Assembly: GCF_000422485.1 (NCBI RefSeq)
Contig: NZ_KE383848.1
Span: forward strand, 96,118 to 160,117
Length of the DNA: 64,000 nt
Source: Paenibacillus pasadenensis DSM 19293
GTDB taxonomy: Bacteria > Bacillota > Bacilli > Paenibacillales > Paenibacillaceae
Reading direction: 5' to 3'
Part shown: piece by piece, positions 46,172 through 54,472 of the stretch
Numbering within the stretch: position 1 is the first letter of the stretch
Layout: every line of letters begins with the position of its first letter
Program-made: the position numbers and the translations under genes
The notes under the pieces: generated by a model
The model's database searches: none
Seen by the model: only the letters and a program-made list of their open reading frames with translations
Told to the model about the DNA's origin: nothing

Positions 46172-47098
46172 ATGCCGATGATTTTCAGCGAGGAGGACCT
46201 GCAGCGGATCGGCGAGCCGCATCTGCACGGGCCTGAAGCCGCCGGCTTGGCGGAGGCGGCCGGGGAAGCGCTCCGCGGCGGCGTGTCCGGCATGGCCGTG
46301 GAGGCTCCGTCCGCATGGCCGCGATCCGAATCGTCGCCCGCTGCCGGCGCGCTGGGCGAGCGCGAGCTTCATGAAGCGCCTGCCGAAGCGGGGCCGATCC
46401 TATGCGCCTCGACCCGCCGCATCGTGCTCATCAGCCCGTATCCGAATCTGCTGCATGAGCTGATCCGCGACCTGTCGGCCGCCTGCTACGACGTGCTCGT
46501 GTTCCACCGCGTGGACGATCTCGTCCTGCACAGCCTGCAGGCGGACCTGTACCTGCTCGACGCGGGGGCGGCCAACGTGCTCGGCTCGGACCCGGGCTTC
46601 CGCACGTTCATCGCCGACCCGGCCAAGCGCCGGCGGACGCTGGCGATCAAGCCGCAGCGGGGCCAGGCGGCCTACGGCGGCAAGGCCGCCCGCCAGGCGG
46701 CGGAGTCGTGGCAGCTCGCCGCCGCCGCTCCGCATGAGATGCTCGAGCGAGTCGGCCAGCACCTGCTGCGGGAGCTGTCCGCGGAAGCGGCGGACGAGGG
46801 CATGCCCGGCTTCAAGGACCTGGTCATCGACACGAAGCGCATGGCCGTCTTCCGCTCCGGCTCCCGGGTCGACCTGACCAAGACGGAATACGAGCTGCTG
46901 CTCCACTTCATCCAGGCCGAGGGCGCGGTGCTCACCCGCGACCATCTCATGGAGGAGATCTGGGGAGCGGCGTTCTTCGGCAACAGCAACGTCGTCGACG
47001 TGCATGTCAAAAGCTTGCGGCGCAAGCTCGGCGACAGCGCCGTCCGCCCGAGCTACATCGAGACCGTGCGCGGCGTCGGCTACCGGCTGGCGGACTAG
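46172..47098 (+). CDS. OmpR-type winged-helix regulator with degenerate receiver
   Basis: 308 residues. Residues 1-80 are Ala/Glu/Pro-rich without a family. A receiver-like segment (about 81-175; RRIVLISPYPNLLHELIRDLS, DLYLLDAG) lacks the acidic pair after the first strand, so phospho-activation is doubtful. The C-terminal Trans_reg_C domain is intact: VDLTKTEYELLLHFIQAEGAVLTRDHLMEEIWG ... VDVHVKSLRRKLGD ... YIETVRGVGYRL. ATG 46172 is seven bases after GGGAGGAG; a TTG two codons earlier is less well placed. No kinase gene is adjacent. Transcribed from a near-consensus promoter with a structured leader. Confidence 0.85.
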   Translation: MPMIFSEEDLQRIGEPHLHGPEAAGLAEAAGEALRGGVSGMAVEAPSAWPRSESSPAAGALGERELHEAPAEAGPILCASTRRIVLISPYPNLLHELIRDLSAACYDVLVFHRVDDLVLHSLQADLYLLDAGAANVLGSDPGFRTFIADPAKRRRTLAIKPQRGQAAYGGKAARQAAESWQLAAAAPHEMLERVGQHLLRELSAEAADEGMPGFKDLVIDTKRMAVFRSGSRVDLTKTEYELLLHFIQAEGAVLTRDHLMEEIWGAAFFGNSNVVDVHVKSLRRKLGDSAVRPSYIETVRGVGYRLAD

Positions 47099-47133
47099 CG
47101 TCCGGCCGCTCGCGCCAGGCATAAGGACGGCAA

Positions 47134-47168
47134 GCAAAAAGCGCCTCTATCTAAGGCGCTTTTTTTGC
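47134..47168. terminator. Bidirectional terminator
   Basis: AAAAAGCGCC, TCTATCTAA loop, GGCGCTTTTTTT. It overlaps the last codons and stop of the facing DUF1772 gene. Confidence 0.92.
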
Positions 47169-47545
47169 ATGTCCGATTCGGGCCTGCCGGGCTGGACGGC
47201 GGCGAGAGCATCGTTGAGCGGCACATGGACGACTGCCGTCACCAGGAACGAGCCGATCAGATAGAACAGGGAGCCCGTAAGCGCGAGCGCCGTGCCCGGT
47301 TCGCCCCAGCGGAGCAGCGATTGGACGGCGAGGATGACGCTCAGCAAGGTTGTTCCCATGAACACGCCCAGGAAGAGCGGATTCAGCACATGGATGTTGA
47401 TCGACTGCATGGACGCCATGCCTTGGTGGGACGGGAGCTTGGACAGAGCGGTCATGACGAAGGCCGAAAAGGCGAAGAATAGGCCGGCGATCAGCCCGGA
47501 GCCGAGCGCGGACAGGAAAACGAATGCGTTCATCAAGCGGATCAA
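47147..47545 (-). CDS. DUF1772 (anthrone oxygenase-like) membrane protein, C-terminally shortened
   Basis: 132 residues with three hydrophobic helices (NAFVFLSALGSGLIAGLFFAFSAFVM; FLGVFMGTTLLSVILAV; LTGSLFYLIGSFLVTAVVHVPLNDALAAVQ). Family members continue after the VPLNxAL block with a WTxWNHxR segment and a fourth helix. Here the chain stops 18 residues later with DMQKKRLR, coded within the shared terminator, so the 3' end looks lost. The start is chosen as TTG 47545, seven bases after GAGGAGG; ATG 47533 is too far from the site and the ATGs near 47590 have none. Function of the family is uncertain. Confidence 0.72.
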   Translation of the reverse strand: MIRLMNAFVFLSALGSGLIAGLFFAFSAFVMTALSKLPSHQGMASMQSINIHVLNPLFLGVFMGTTLLSVILAVQSLLRWGEPGTALALTGSLFYLIGSFLVTAVVHVPLNDALAAVQPGRPESDMQKKRLR

Positions 47546-47711
47546 AGCGGGTCCTCCTCGTTCGTCGAATGTCGTCATCGTTCCAGCCACCAATTCGGCG
47601 AAGGCGGATGCGATTCCTTCCGGCCCGAGGGATGGGACCGGTTTGCCGGCTCGCCGCCACGGGTAAGAAGGAGAACTACTGCCCTAGCGGGCAGGACGGA
47701 GGCGTTGGAAG

Positions 47712-48773
47712 ATGGGAATTGCAACGGGATTGATCGGCTACGGGCTTTCCGGCGCGGTATTCCATGCGCCGCTGATCGCGGCGGAGGAGGGCCTGACGCT
47801 GACCGGCGTCGTCACCTCGCAGAAGGAGAAGGTGCTGGAGGACTACCCGGAGGCGCAGGTCCATGACGATGTCGAGTCGCTGCTCGCGAGCGGCGTCGAG
47901 CTGGTCGTCGTGGCCAGTCCGAATACGTTCCACTACGAGCATGCCCGCAGCGCGATCCTTGCCGGCAAGCATGTCGTCGTCGAGAAGCCTTTCACCAACA
48001 CGTCGAAGGAAGCGGAGGAGCTGATCGCGCTTGCGCGCGAGAAAGGCGTGCTGCTGAGCGTGTTCCACAACCGCCGCTGGGACAATGACTTCCTCACCGT
48101 CCAGCAGGTGCTCGCCTCCGGCGGCATCGGGCGCGTCTCCGTCTACGAGGCGCATTACGACCGCCACGCGCCCGAGGTCGAGGTCGAGACGGCGTGGCGC
48201 GACCAGCGGCTGCCGGGCTCCGGCATCCTGTACGATCTCGGCTCGCATCTGATCGATCAGACGGTGCAGCTGCTCGGCATGCCGGAGAGCATCTGGGCCG
48301 ATCTGCGGCTGGACCGGGAGGGAGCGGTGACGGTCGACTATTTCCACCTCGTGCTCGGCTATCCGCAGTCGCGGGCGATCCTGCGCGCCGGCACGCTCGT
48401 GCGCCAGGCCGGTCCGCGCTACATGGTGCACGGGGAGCAGGGCAGCTACATCAAGTACGGGCTCGATCCTCAGGAGGACCAGCTCAAAAGCGGCCGGCGT
48501 CCCGGTGACGAAGGCTGGGGCGCCGACAAGCCGGAGTGCTACGGCGAGCTCACGACGGCCGTCGGCGAGCTGACCGTGCGCACGAAGGTCGACACGCTGC
48601 ACGGCCGCTACGAGGACTTCTACCGCGGCATCGCCGAGGCGATCCAAGGCGGCGCTCCGGCGCCGGTGCAGCCGGAGGACGCGCTCGGCGTCATCCGGCT
48701 GATCGAGGCGGCGCGCCGCAGCGCCAAGGAGAAGCGCGTCATCGAGCTGGCCGAGGACGCGGTCATGGCTTGA
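47712..48773 (+). CDS. Gfo/Idh/MocA-family NAD(P)-dependent oxidoreductase (IolW/YvaA-like)
   Basis: 353 residues. The Rossmann start is ATGLIGYGLSGAVFHAPLI, and the EKP motif is HVVVEKPFTNTSKEAEEL. The catalytic-domain block LPGSGILYDLGSHLIDQTVQLLG holds the D-x-x-x-H pair. The VFHNRRWDNDFLTVQ segment and overall pattern resemble scyllo-inositol dehydrogenase IolW (YvaA) and related sugar dehydrogenases. Substrate not proven. ATG 47712 follows GGAGGCGTTGGA. Single gene with its own terminator. Confidence 0.9.
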   Translation: MGIATGLIGYGLSGAVFHAPLIAAEEGLTLTGVVTSQKEKVLEDYPEAQVHDDVESLLASGVELVVVASPNTFHYEHARSAILAGKHVVVEKPFTNTSKEAEELIALAREKGVLLSVFHNRRWDNDFLTVQQVLASGGIGRVSVYEAHYDRHAPEVEVETAWRDQRLPGSGILYDLGSHLIDQTVQLLGMPESIWADLRLDREGAVTVDYFHLVLGYPQSRAILRAGTLVRQAGPRYMVHGEQGSYIKYGLDPQEDQLKSGRRPGDEGWGADKPECYGELTTAVGELTVRTKVDTLHGRYEDFYRGIAEAIQGGAPAPVQPEDALGVIRLIEAARRSAKEKRVIELAEDAVMA

Positions 48774-48863
48774 CGGCGCGCGTGCCGCGGAGGCGAAGGT
48801 TCCGTGCGGCGCGGCTGAGCGAGCGCCCAGCGTGAGCGGAGCCTTTCGGCAAGAGGATTCGGC

Positions 48864-48913
48864 AAAAAGGCTGCCCCGAGGTCCGGCAACGGACCTCGGG
48901 GCAGCCTTTTTTT
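48864..48913. terminator. Bidirectional terminator
   Basis: AAAAAGGCTGCCCCGAGGTCC, GGCAAC loop, GGACCTCGGGGCAGCC and seven T: a 16-pair perfect stem between converging genes. Confidence 0.95.
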
Positions 48914-48923
48914 CAAGCCGATC

Positions 48924-50240
48924 TTACCTGGCCCCGGCGCCGCGGCGCGCGCGCTCGCGGGCGGCGAGCAGCCGGGCCCGCTGCGCGTCCGGCTGCCGCT
49001 GCGCCTGGCCGGCGCGCAGCAGCAGCGCGAGCGCGCCGGCCGCCGCGGCGGAGGCGGCCATGACGCCGAGGAGCAGCGGCACGGAGCTGCGCAGCAGCAG
49101 CGAGGCGACAGGCGGCCCGGCCGCCACGCCGACGAAGCGCATGCTGCTGTAGAGCGAGGTGATCGTGCCGCGCTCCGCTTTGGCGATGCCTTCGGTCAGG
49201 AAGGCGTCGAGGCAGGGCAGGGCGGCGCCGATGCCGAGGCCGGCGGCGCTCAGGCAGGCGACGCGCGCTGCCGTCGCCTGCAGCGGCAGGCAGGCGGCGA
49301 TGCCCGCCGCAGCCAGGAAGCAGCCGCCGGCGATGGTCCATTTCATCGCCGGCTTGTGCTTGCCGATCGCCTTGCCGGCGGCGAACGAGGCCGTGCACAG
49401 CACGGCCAGGGGGATGGCCAGCACGAGCCCTTTGCGGATGCCGTGCAGGCCGTGTTCTTTTTCCAGCGTCTCCGACAGGTAGAACAGCAGGCCGAACAGG
49501 ATGAACATGGCAAGGCCGCCGATCAGGAAGAGGGCGGTCAGCCAGCGCGCGCCCGAGCGGTACAGCCGCCATGCCTGGGCGAGGAATTCGCCGGCGGGCG
49601 GAGGCGGCTTCGACGAACGGGCGGGCACGCGCACGAGCGTGAGGAGAAGCAGCAGGGAGACGGCGCACAGCGCCGGAATCGACCAGAACGGCGCCTGCCA
49701 GGCGAGGATCGCCAGCGCGGAGCCGAGAATCGGGCTCAGCACCTTGCCGAACGTATTGGCCGTCTCGATCAGGCCGAGGCCGGCGCTCACCTGCGCCTCG
49801 CTGCGGAACATGTCGCCCACGAGCGGCAGCACGATCGGCATCGCGCCGGCCGCGCCCATGCCCTGCAGCAGCCGGCCGGCCAGGATCCAGCCGTAGGCGC
49901 CGTCGCCCGCGCCGGTCCAGGCGCCTTCCCAGCCGCCCGCCCAGCCGCAGATCGCGCCTCCCGCCCCCGCGAGGATGAGGCTCGGGACGATGACCTTGCG
50001 CCGGCCGACGCGGTCGGACAGATAGCCGGCGATCGGGATGAGCAGGATCGCCATGACGGAATAGACGGTGATGAGCAGGCTGGATTGCAGAGGCGTGATG
50101 CCGAGCGCGGCCTGGATGCCAGGCAGCACCGGGATGAGCATGGAGTTGCCGAGCGTCATGATGAGCGGCACGGAGGCGAGGGCCAGCAGCGCGGCCTTCT
50201 GCCCCCGCGCTCGGGATGACAGACGTTTCAAGCGAGCCAC
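48924..50240 (-). CDS. MFS transporter, drug-efflux type
   Basis: 438 residues, about 12 helices. The DHA1-type loop 2-3 motif is GYLSDRVGRRKVIVPSL, and the antiporter-type motif region is GRLLQGMGAAGAMPIVLPLVGDMF. The C-terminus is long, Arg/Ala rich and cytoplasmic. GTG 50240 is five bases after AAAGG; GTG 50246 overlaps that site. It is the last gene of a five-gene minus-strand run (TetR, kinase, YhgE, ABC, MFS) with an 87-nt gap before it. Likely exports a toxic small molecule. Confidence 0.9.
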   Translation of the reverse strand: MARLKRLSSRARGQKAALLALASVPLIMTLGNSMLIPVLPGIQAALGITPLQSSLLITVYSVMAILLIPIAGYLSDRVGRRKVIVPSLILAGAGGAICGWAGGWEGAWTGAGDGAYGWILAGRLLQGMGAAGAMPIVLPLVGDMFRSEAQVSAGLGLIETANTFGKVLSPILGSALAILAWQAPFWSIPALCAVSLLLLLTLVRVPARSSKPPPPAGEFLAQAWRLYRSGARWLTALFLIGGLAMFILFGLLFYLSETLEKEHGLHGIRKGLVLAIPLAVLCTASFAAGKAIGKHKPAMKWTIAGGCFLAAAGIAACLPLQATAARVACLSAAGLGIGAALPCLDAFLTEGIAKAERGTITSLYSSMRFVGVAAGPPVASLLLRSSVPLLLGVMAASAAAAGALALLLRAGQAQRQPDAQRARLLAARERARRGAGAR

Positions 50241-50327
50241 CGGCACCTTTCTCGTCCAAAAATGCTTGCCCGCGAGTCGCGAGGAGGCAAGGAACGCCTT
50301 GCTTACTATGCGGCTCGCGGTCCCGTT

Positions 50328-52151
50328 TCATACGGCTTGGCCGTCTGCCGAAGCTTGGGGGAATTGGCGCTCGTACAAGCTCCGGTAGCGGCCGGCGGGA
50401 GAGGCCATCAGCTCGTCATGCGCGCCGCTCTCGACGATGCGTCCCGCCTCCAGCACGACGATGCGGCTCGCGCTGCGGACCGTCGACAGCCGGTGCGCGA
50501 TGACGAGGCAGGTGCGGTCCTTCAGCAGAGCGCCGAGCGCCTCCTGGATGAGCGCTTCGGATTCGGTGTCGAGCGAGGCGGTCGCCTCGTCGAGCACGAC
50601 GAGCCGCGGGTCCGCGAGCAGCGTCCGGGCGATCGCGAGCCGCTGCTTCTGGCCGCCGGAGAGGCGCACGCCGCGCTCGCCGATCTCGGTGTCGTAGCCC
50701 AGCGGCAGCGCCTCGATGAAGCCATGGGCGAAGGCGGCCTCGGCGGCGGCGACCATCTCGCGCTCCCCGGCGTCCGGCCGGCCGTACAGCAGGTTGTCGC
50801 GCACGGTTCCGCTGCGCAGCATCGTCTCCTGCGTGACGATGCCGATCTGGCGGCGCAGCGAGGCCTGCGCCACGTCCCGCACGTCCTGGCCGTCGACAGC
50901 GATGCGGCCGTCCCATACGTCGTAGTAGCGCAGCAGCAGATGGGCGATCGTGGACTTGCCCGCGCCGGACGAGCCGACGAGCGCGGTCGTCCGTCCCGGC
51001 TCGAGGCGCAGGCTGAAGCCGTCCAGCAGCGGCGCGTCCGTCCCCGGCTCTCCATAGCCGAAGCGGATCCGCTCGAAGCGGACCTCGCCTTCGCCGAGCC
51101 GAAGCTCGCGGGCGCCGGGACGGTCGCAGACGTCCGGCTCGGCGCTCATCGTCTCGACGATCCGGTCGTACGCGGCCGCGGACTGCTGGACCGTGCTCAT
51201 GAGGCGGCTGAAGCGGCGGACCGGATTTTGCAGCAGCCTCAGGTAGGCCAGGAAGGCGACGACCTCGCCGGCCGTCATGTCGCCGCGCATCGCCTGCCAC
51301 GAGCCGAAGGCGAGCACGAACGCCATGCCGGCGTACTGGAGCAGGTCGATCGCCGGTCCGAACAGGGCCGAGAAGCGGGTGGCGGCCAGATTGGCCTCCT
51401 GATTGGCCCGGCCGAGCTCGGCGAAGCGCTCGTTCTCGCGCTCCTCGGCGGCGAACGCCTTGACGAGGCGGACCTGCGAGAGGCTGTCCTGGAGCTGTCC
51501 GCTCATGTCGGCGACCGTGTCCTGCACGCGGCGGTAGCTGCGGCGCAGCCGGCCGCCGTACACGCGCGCCGCCAGCAGCATGAGGGGGAACAAGGCGAGC
51601 AGCGCCGCGGTCAGCCGCATGTTCTGATGAAGCATGAACGCCGCGATGGCGGCGAACGTGACGGCGTCGGTCAGGATGCCCATCGTGCCGGCGCTGACCA
51701 TCTGCTGCAGCTGGTTCACGTCGCTCGTCAGCCGCGACATGAGCTCCCCGGTCCGCCGCCGGTCGAAGAAGGCCATGTCGAGGCTCTGGAGATGGCGGAA
51801 CAGCGACGTGCGGATGTCCAGCACGGTCCGCTGACCGGCCTTGGCGAACGCGTAGCTGCTGACATAGCCGAAAGCGCCGAGCAGCGCCGCCGTCGCCATG
51901 ATGCCGCCGGCGAGCGGCAGCAGCATGGCGTAGTCCCGCTCGGGAATGATATGGTCGATGGCATGCTGCGTCAGCCGCGGGATGACGAACTGCAGCGCGG
52001 CGATGCAGCCGGTGGCCGCCCAGGCGCCCAGCAGCAGCGGCCACTGGCCCTTGATGGACAGGAACAGCCGGCGGAACATCGGCCAGAGGGGCGCTTTGGC
52101 CGCCGCTTCGGCTCGCGGACGCTTCGGCGCGGATGGGGTGGCTTGGCTCAT
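50328..52151 (-). CDS. ABC exporter, permease-ATPase fusion
   Basis: 607 residues. Six helices include WPLLLGAWAATGCIAALQFVIPRL. The ATPase has Walker A VGSSGAGKSTIA, Q-loop VTQETMLRSGTV, signature LSGGQKQRLAIARTL, Walker B LVVLDEATASLDTESE and H-loop VIAHRLSTV, all canonical, so it probably acts as a homodimer (MsbA/YknV-like). ATG 52151 follows AGGAGG. Sits 69 nt after the YhgE/Pip gene and before the MFS gene in the same run. Confidence 0.92.
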   Translation of the reverse strand: MSQATPSAPKRPRAEAAAKAPLWPMFRRLFLSIKGQWPLLLGAWAATGCIAALQFVIPRLTQHAIDHIIPERDYAMLLPLAGGIMATAALLGAFGYVSSYAFAKAGQRTVLDIRTSLFRHLQSLDMAFFDRRRTGELMSRLTSDVNQLQQMVSAGTMGILTDAVTFAAIAAFMLHQNMRLTAALLALFPLMLLAARVYGGRLRRSYRRVQDTVADMSGQLQDSLSQVRLVKAFAAEERENERFAELGRANQEANLAATRFSALFGPAIDLLQYAGMAFVLAFGSWQAMRGDMTAGEVVAFLAYLRLLQNPVRRFSRLMSTVQQSAAAYDRIVETMSAEPDVCDRPGARELRLGEGEVRFERIRFGYGEPGTDAPLLDGFSLRLEPGRTTALVGSSGAGKSTIAHLLLRYYDVWDGRIAVDGQDVRDVAQASLRRQIGIVTQETMLRSGTVRDNLLYGRPDAGEREMVAAAEAAFAHGFIEALPLGYDTEIGERGVRLSGGQKQRLAIARTLLADPRLVVLDEATASLDTESEALIQEALGALLKDRTCLVIAHRLSTVRSASRIVVLEAGRIVESGAHDELMASPAGRYRSLYERQFPQASADGQAV

Positions 52152-52220
52152 GCGGCCTCCTGTCTGCGCAGCAGCCGCCTTCGCGCCTCTGAGAGGGGCG
52201 GGGCGGCTGCCGGCGCGGCT

Positions 52221-54407
52221 TTAGTGGATGATGCGGCTCTCTCGCGCCTTGGCGGCGAGACGGGCCGCGATGCCGTTCAGGCGGCGCTTCAGCAGCAGGC
52301 CCGCCGCCAGCGCGGCGAGGCCGAACGCGAGCAGCAGCAGCGCGTCGCGAAGCGCCGCCTCCGGCAGGATGCCTCCGACCGCTTCCCGCAGCAGGCGGGA
52401 GGCATAGGTGAACGGCAGGAACGGATAGACGGCCTGGAAGACCGGATGGGTGAGCTGGATCGGGAACGTCCCGCCGGAAGCGGCCAGCTGCAGGACGAGC
52501 AGCACGATGGCCGCCGCCTTGCCGACGTTGCCGAGCAGCGAGACGAGCGTGTAGACGATCGTCATGAAGACGAGGCTGATGCCGAGCGAGCCGAGCACGA
52601 ACAGCAGCGGAGAGGCGGCGTCGACGCCGAGCAGCAGCAGGTCGCCGAGCGCGGCCAGCAGCGTCTGCAGCAGTCCGACCGCCGCGAACGTGAGCAGCCG
52701 GCCGACATAGGCCGAGCGCGCCCCGGGAGCGGGCTCGCCCGGCTCCAGGTGCACGTCCGTGCTCAGCATCGAGACGAGCAGGAGGGCGCCGACCCAGATC
52801 GAGAGCACGGTGAAAAAGGGCGTCATCGCCGCGCCGTACGTCGCGATCGGGTAGAGCCGCTCCGTCTTGATCTCGACCGGCTTGGCCAGAAAGGCGGCCT
52901 TGCGCGCATAGTCGCTGCGAAGCAGCCGGATGGCGTCCTCCAGGCTGCCCTGCTCGCGCAGCTCCCGCAGCTTGGCGGCGAGCCGGGCGATGCCGCGCTC
53001 GGCCGCAGGCAGCTCGGCCGACAGCTCGCCGAGCTTGCTCTTGCCGAAGGCGACGCCGCGCTCCGCCTCGGCCAGCAGCGCCTCGGCCTTGGGCAGCTCC
53101 GCGGAGGCGAGGGCGAGCGCGGCAGATGCTTCGCGCACGGCCGTCTCGGCTCGCTGCGAGGCCGCCTCGATGCGCGGCAGGAGCTCGCTGTCGAAGCGCT
53201 CCAGCAGCCGCGCCGGCGTCTGCCCGGCGAGCTCGGCCGCCTTGGCGGCGCGCTCCGCCAGCCCGGCCTCTGGAGCCGCGCCGGCCGCCAGCGCTCCCGC
53301 CGCGCCGAGCAGCGGCTCCGCCGTGCCGGCCAGCCTCTCGGCCAGCGCGCCGGCCTCGCGTCCCGCCGCGGCGAGCGGCCCGGAGCCTCCGCCGCTCTCC
53401 AGCCGCGGCAGCAGCGCGGCGAGCGCCTCCGCGGCGGCCCGGCCGGCCTCCGCCTGCTCCGCCGCCGCCCGCAGCCGCGCGGCCGCCTCGGCCGTGCGGC
53501 CCTGCGGCTCGGCCGCCGCGCGCAGCGCTGCGGCGGCGTCCGCGAGCGGAGCGGCGCTCTGGCCGGCCAGCAGCAGGCTCTGCCGCACGGCCGGCGCGAG
53601 CGCGCGCCGCAGCTCGGCGCTGCGCTGCAAGTAGCGCTCGGCTCCCGCCGCGGCGGGCCCGCCTTTCGCGGCGAGCCCGCGCAGCAGCGGCAGCGCCTTT
53701 TGCGCCGCCGCCGCGACTTCCGCGGCGCGGTCCAGGTCCTTGCCGGCCCGGACCGTCGCCTGCCGGATCTGCGGCATCTCGCGCTCCAGCCGGTAGACGA
53801 GCTGCTCCGTCCTTTCCAAGGCCGGGCGGTCCCGCGCCAGCTCGCCGCCGATCCGGTCGAGCAGCCGGAACAGCACCTCGCTCACCGTCCCGGTGAACTG
53901 CTCGTTGAACTGCTGCAGCATGCCGCTCGCGCCGGAAGCGGTGATCTTGGGGGCGATGGCGTTGAGCTTGTCGTTGACCCGATAGAGGATCTCCGCCCGC
54001 AGCGGCTCGGCGTCCAGCACCGTCGAGAGCTTCTCCGAGAAGTCCTCCGGAATCGTCAGGCTGGCGTAATACGTCCCGTCCCGCACGCCGGCCAGCGCCG
54101 CATCGGCGGAGACGAAGCTCCAGCCGATGGCGCGGTTGCCGCGGAGCGCCTCGACGATCTCCCGGCCCGCTTCGAGCCGGTCGGGAGCGCCGGCCGTGGC
54201 GGCCGGCTTCAGCTCCTGGCCCCGGTCGAGGTCGACGACGGCGAGCGGCAGCCGGCCGGTGCGGCCGTACGGATCCCAGGAGGCCAGGATGTTGAACCAG
54301 GCGTACAGAGACGGCAGCAGCGCCAGCCCGGCGATGATGACGCAGGCGGTCCAGCTGCGGCCGATGCGTCTCCAGTCGTCCGTCGTGATGCGCCAGGCTT
54401 CCTTCAT
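52221..54407 (-). CDS. YhgE/Pip-family membrane protein
   Basis: 728 residues. One N-terminal helix (WTACVIIAGLALLPSLYAWFNILASWDPYG, the family hallmark) is followed by an extracellular domain (VVDLDRGQEL, GWSFVSADAALAGVRDGTYYASLTIPEDFSEKL). A long Ala/Leu/Arg helical stretch (about 200-530), probably coiled coil, leads to five or six C-terminal helices of the ABC-2 permease type. Relatives include phage-infection protein Pip and the YhgE part of ESX/T7SS loci. ATG 54407 follows GGGAGG. Start, gap sizes (65 and 69 nt) and orientation place it in the TetR-kinase-ABC-MFS run. Confidence 0.9.
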   Translation of the reverse strand: MKEAWRITTDDWRRIGRSWTACVIIAGLALLPSLYAWFNILASWDPYGRTGRLPLAVVDLDRGQELKPAATAGAPDRLEAGREIVEALRGNRAIGWSFVSADAALAGVRDGTYYASLTIPEDFSEKLSTVLDAEPLRAEILYRVNDKLNAIAPKITASGASGMLQQFNEQFTGTVSEVLFRLLDRIGGELARDRPALERTEQLVYRLEREMPQIRQATVRAGKDLDRAAEVAAAAQKALPLLRGLAAKGGPAAAGAERYLQRSAELRRALAPAVRQSLLLAGQSAAPLADAAAALRAAAEPQGRTAEAAARLRAAAEQAEAGRAAAEALAALLPRLESGGGSGPLAAAGREAGALAERLAGTAEPLLGAAGALAAGAAPEAGLAERAAKAAELAGQTPARLLERFDSELLPRIEAASQRAETAVREASAALALASAELPKAEALLAEAERGVAFGKSKLGELSAELPAAERGIARLAAKLRELREQGSLEDAIRLLRSDYARKAAFLAKPVEIKTERLYPIATYGAAMTPFFTVLSIWVGALLLVSMLSTDVHLEPGEPAPGARSAYVGRLLTFAAVGLLQTLLAALGDLLLLGVDAASPLLFVLGSLGISLVFMTIVYTLVSLLGNVGKAAAIVLLVLQLAASGGTFPIQLTHPVFQAVYPFLPFTYASRLLREAVGGILPEAALRDALLLLAFGLAALAAGLLLKRRLNGIAARLAAKARESRIIH

Positions 54408-54472
54408 GGGCGGATCGCCTCCCGAAATGATCTCGGGGTTAGCATGCCAGATCCCGGCTGGAAACATGTAGC

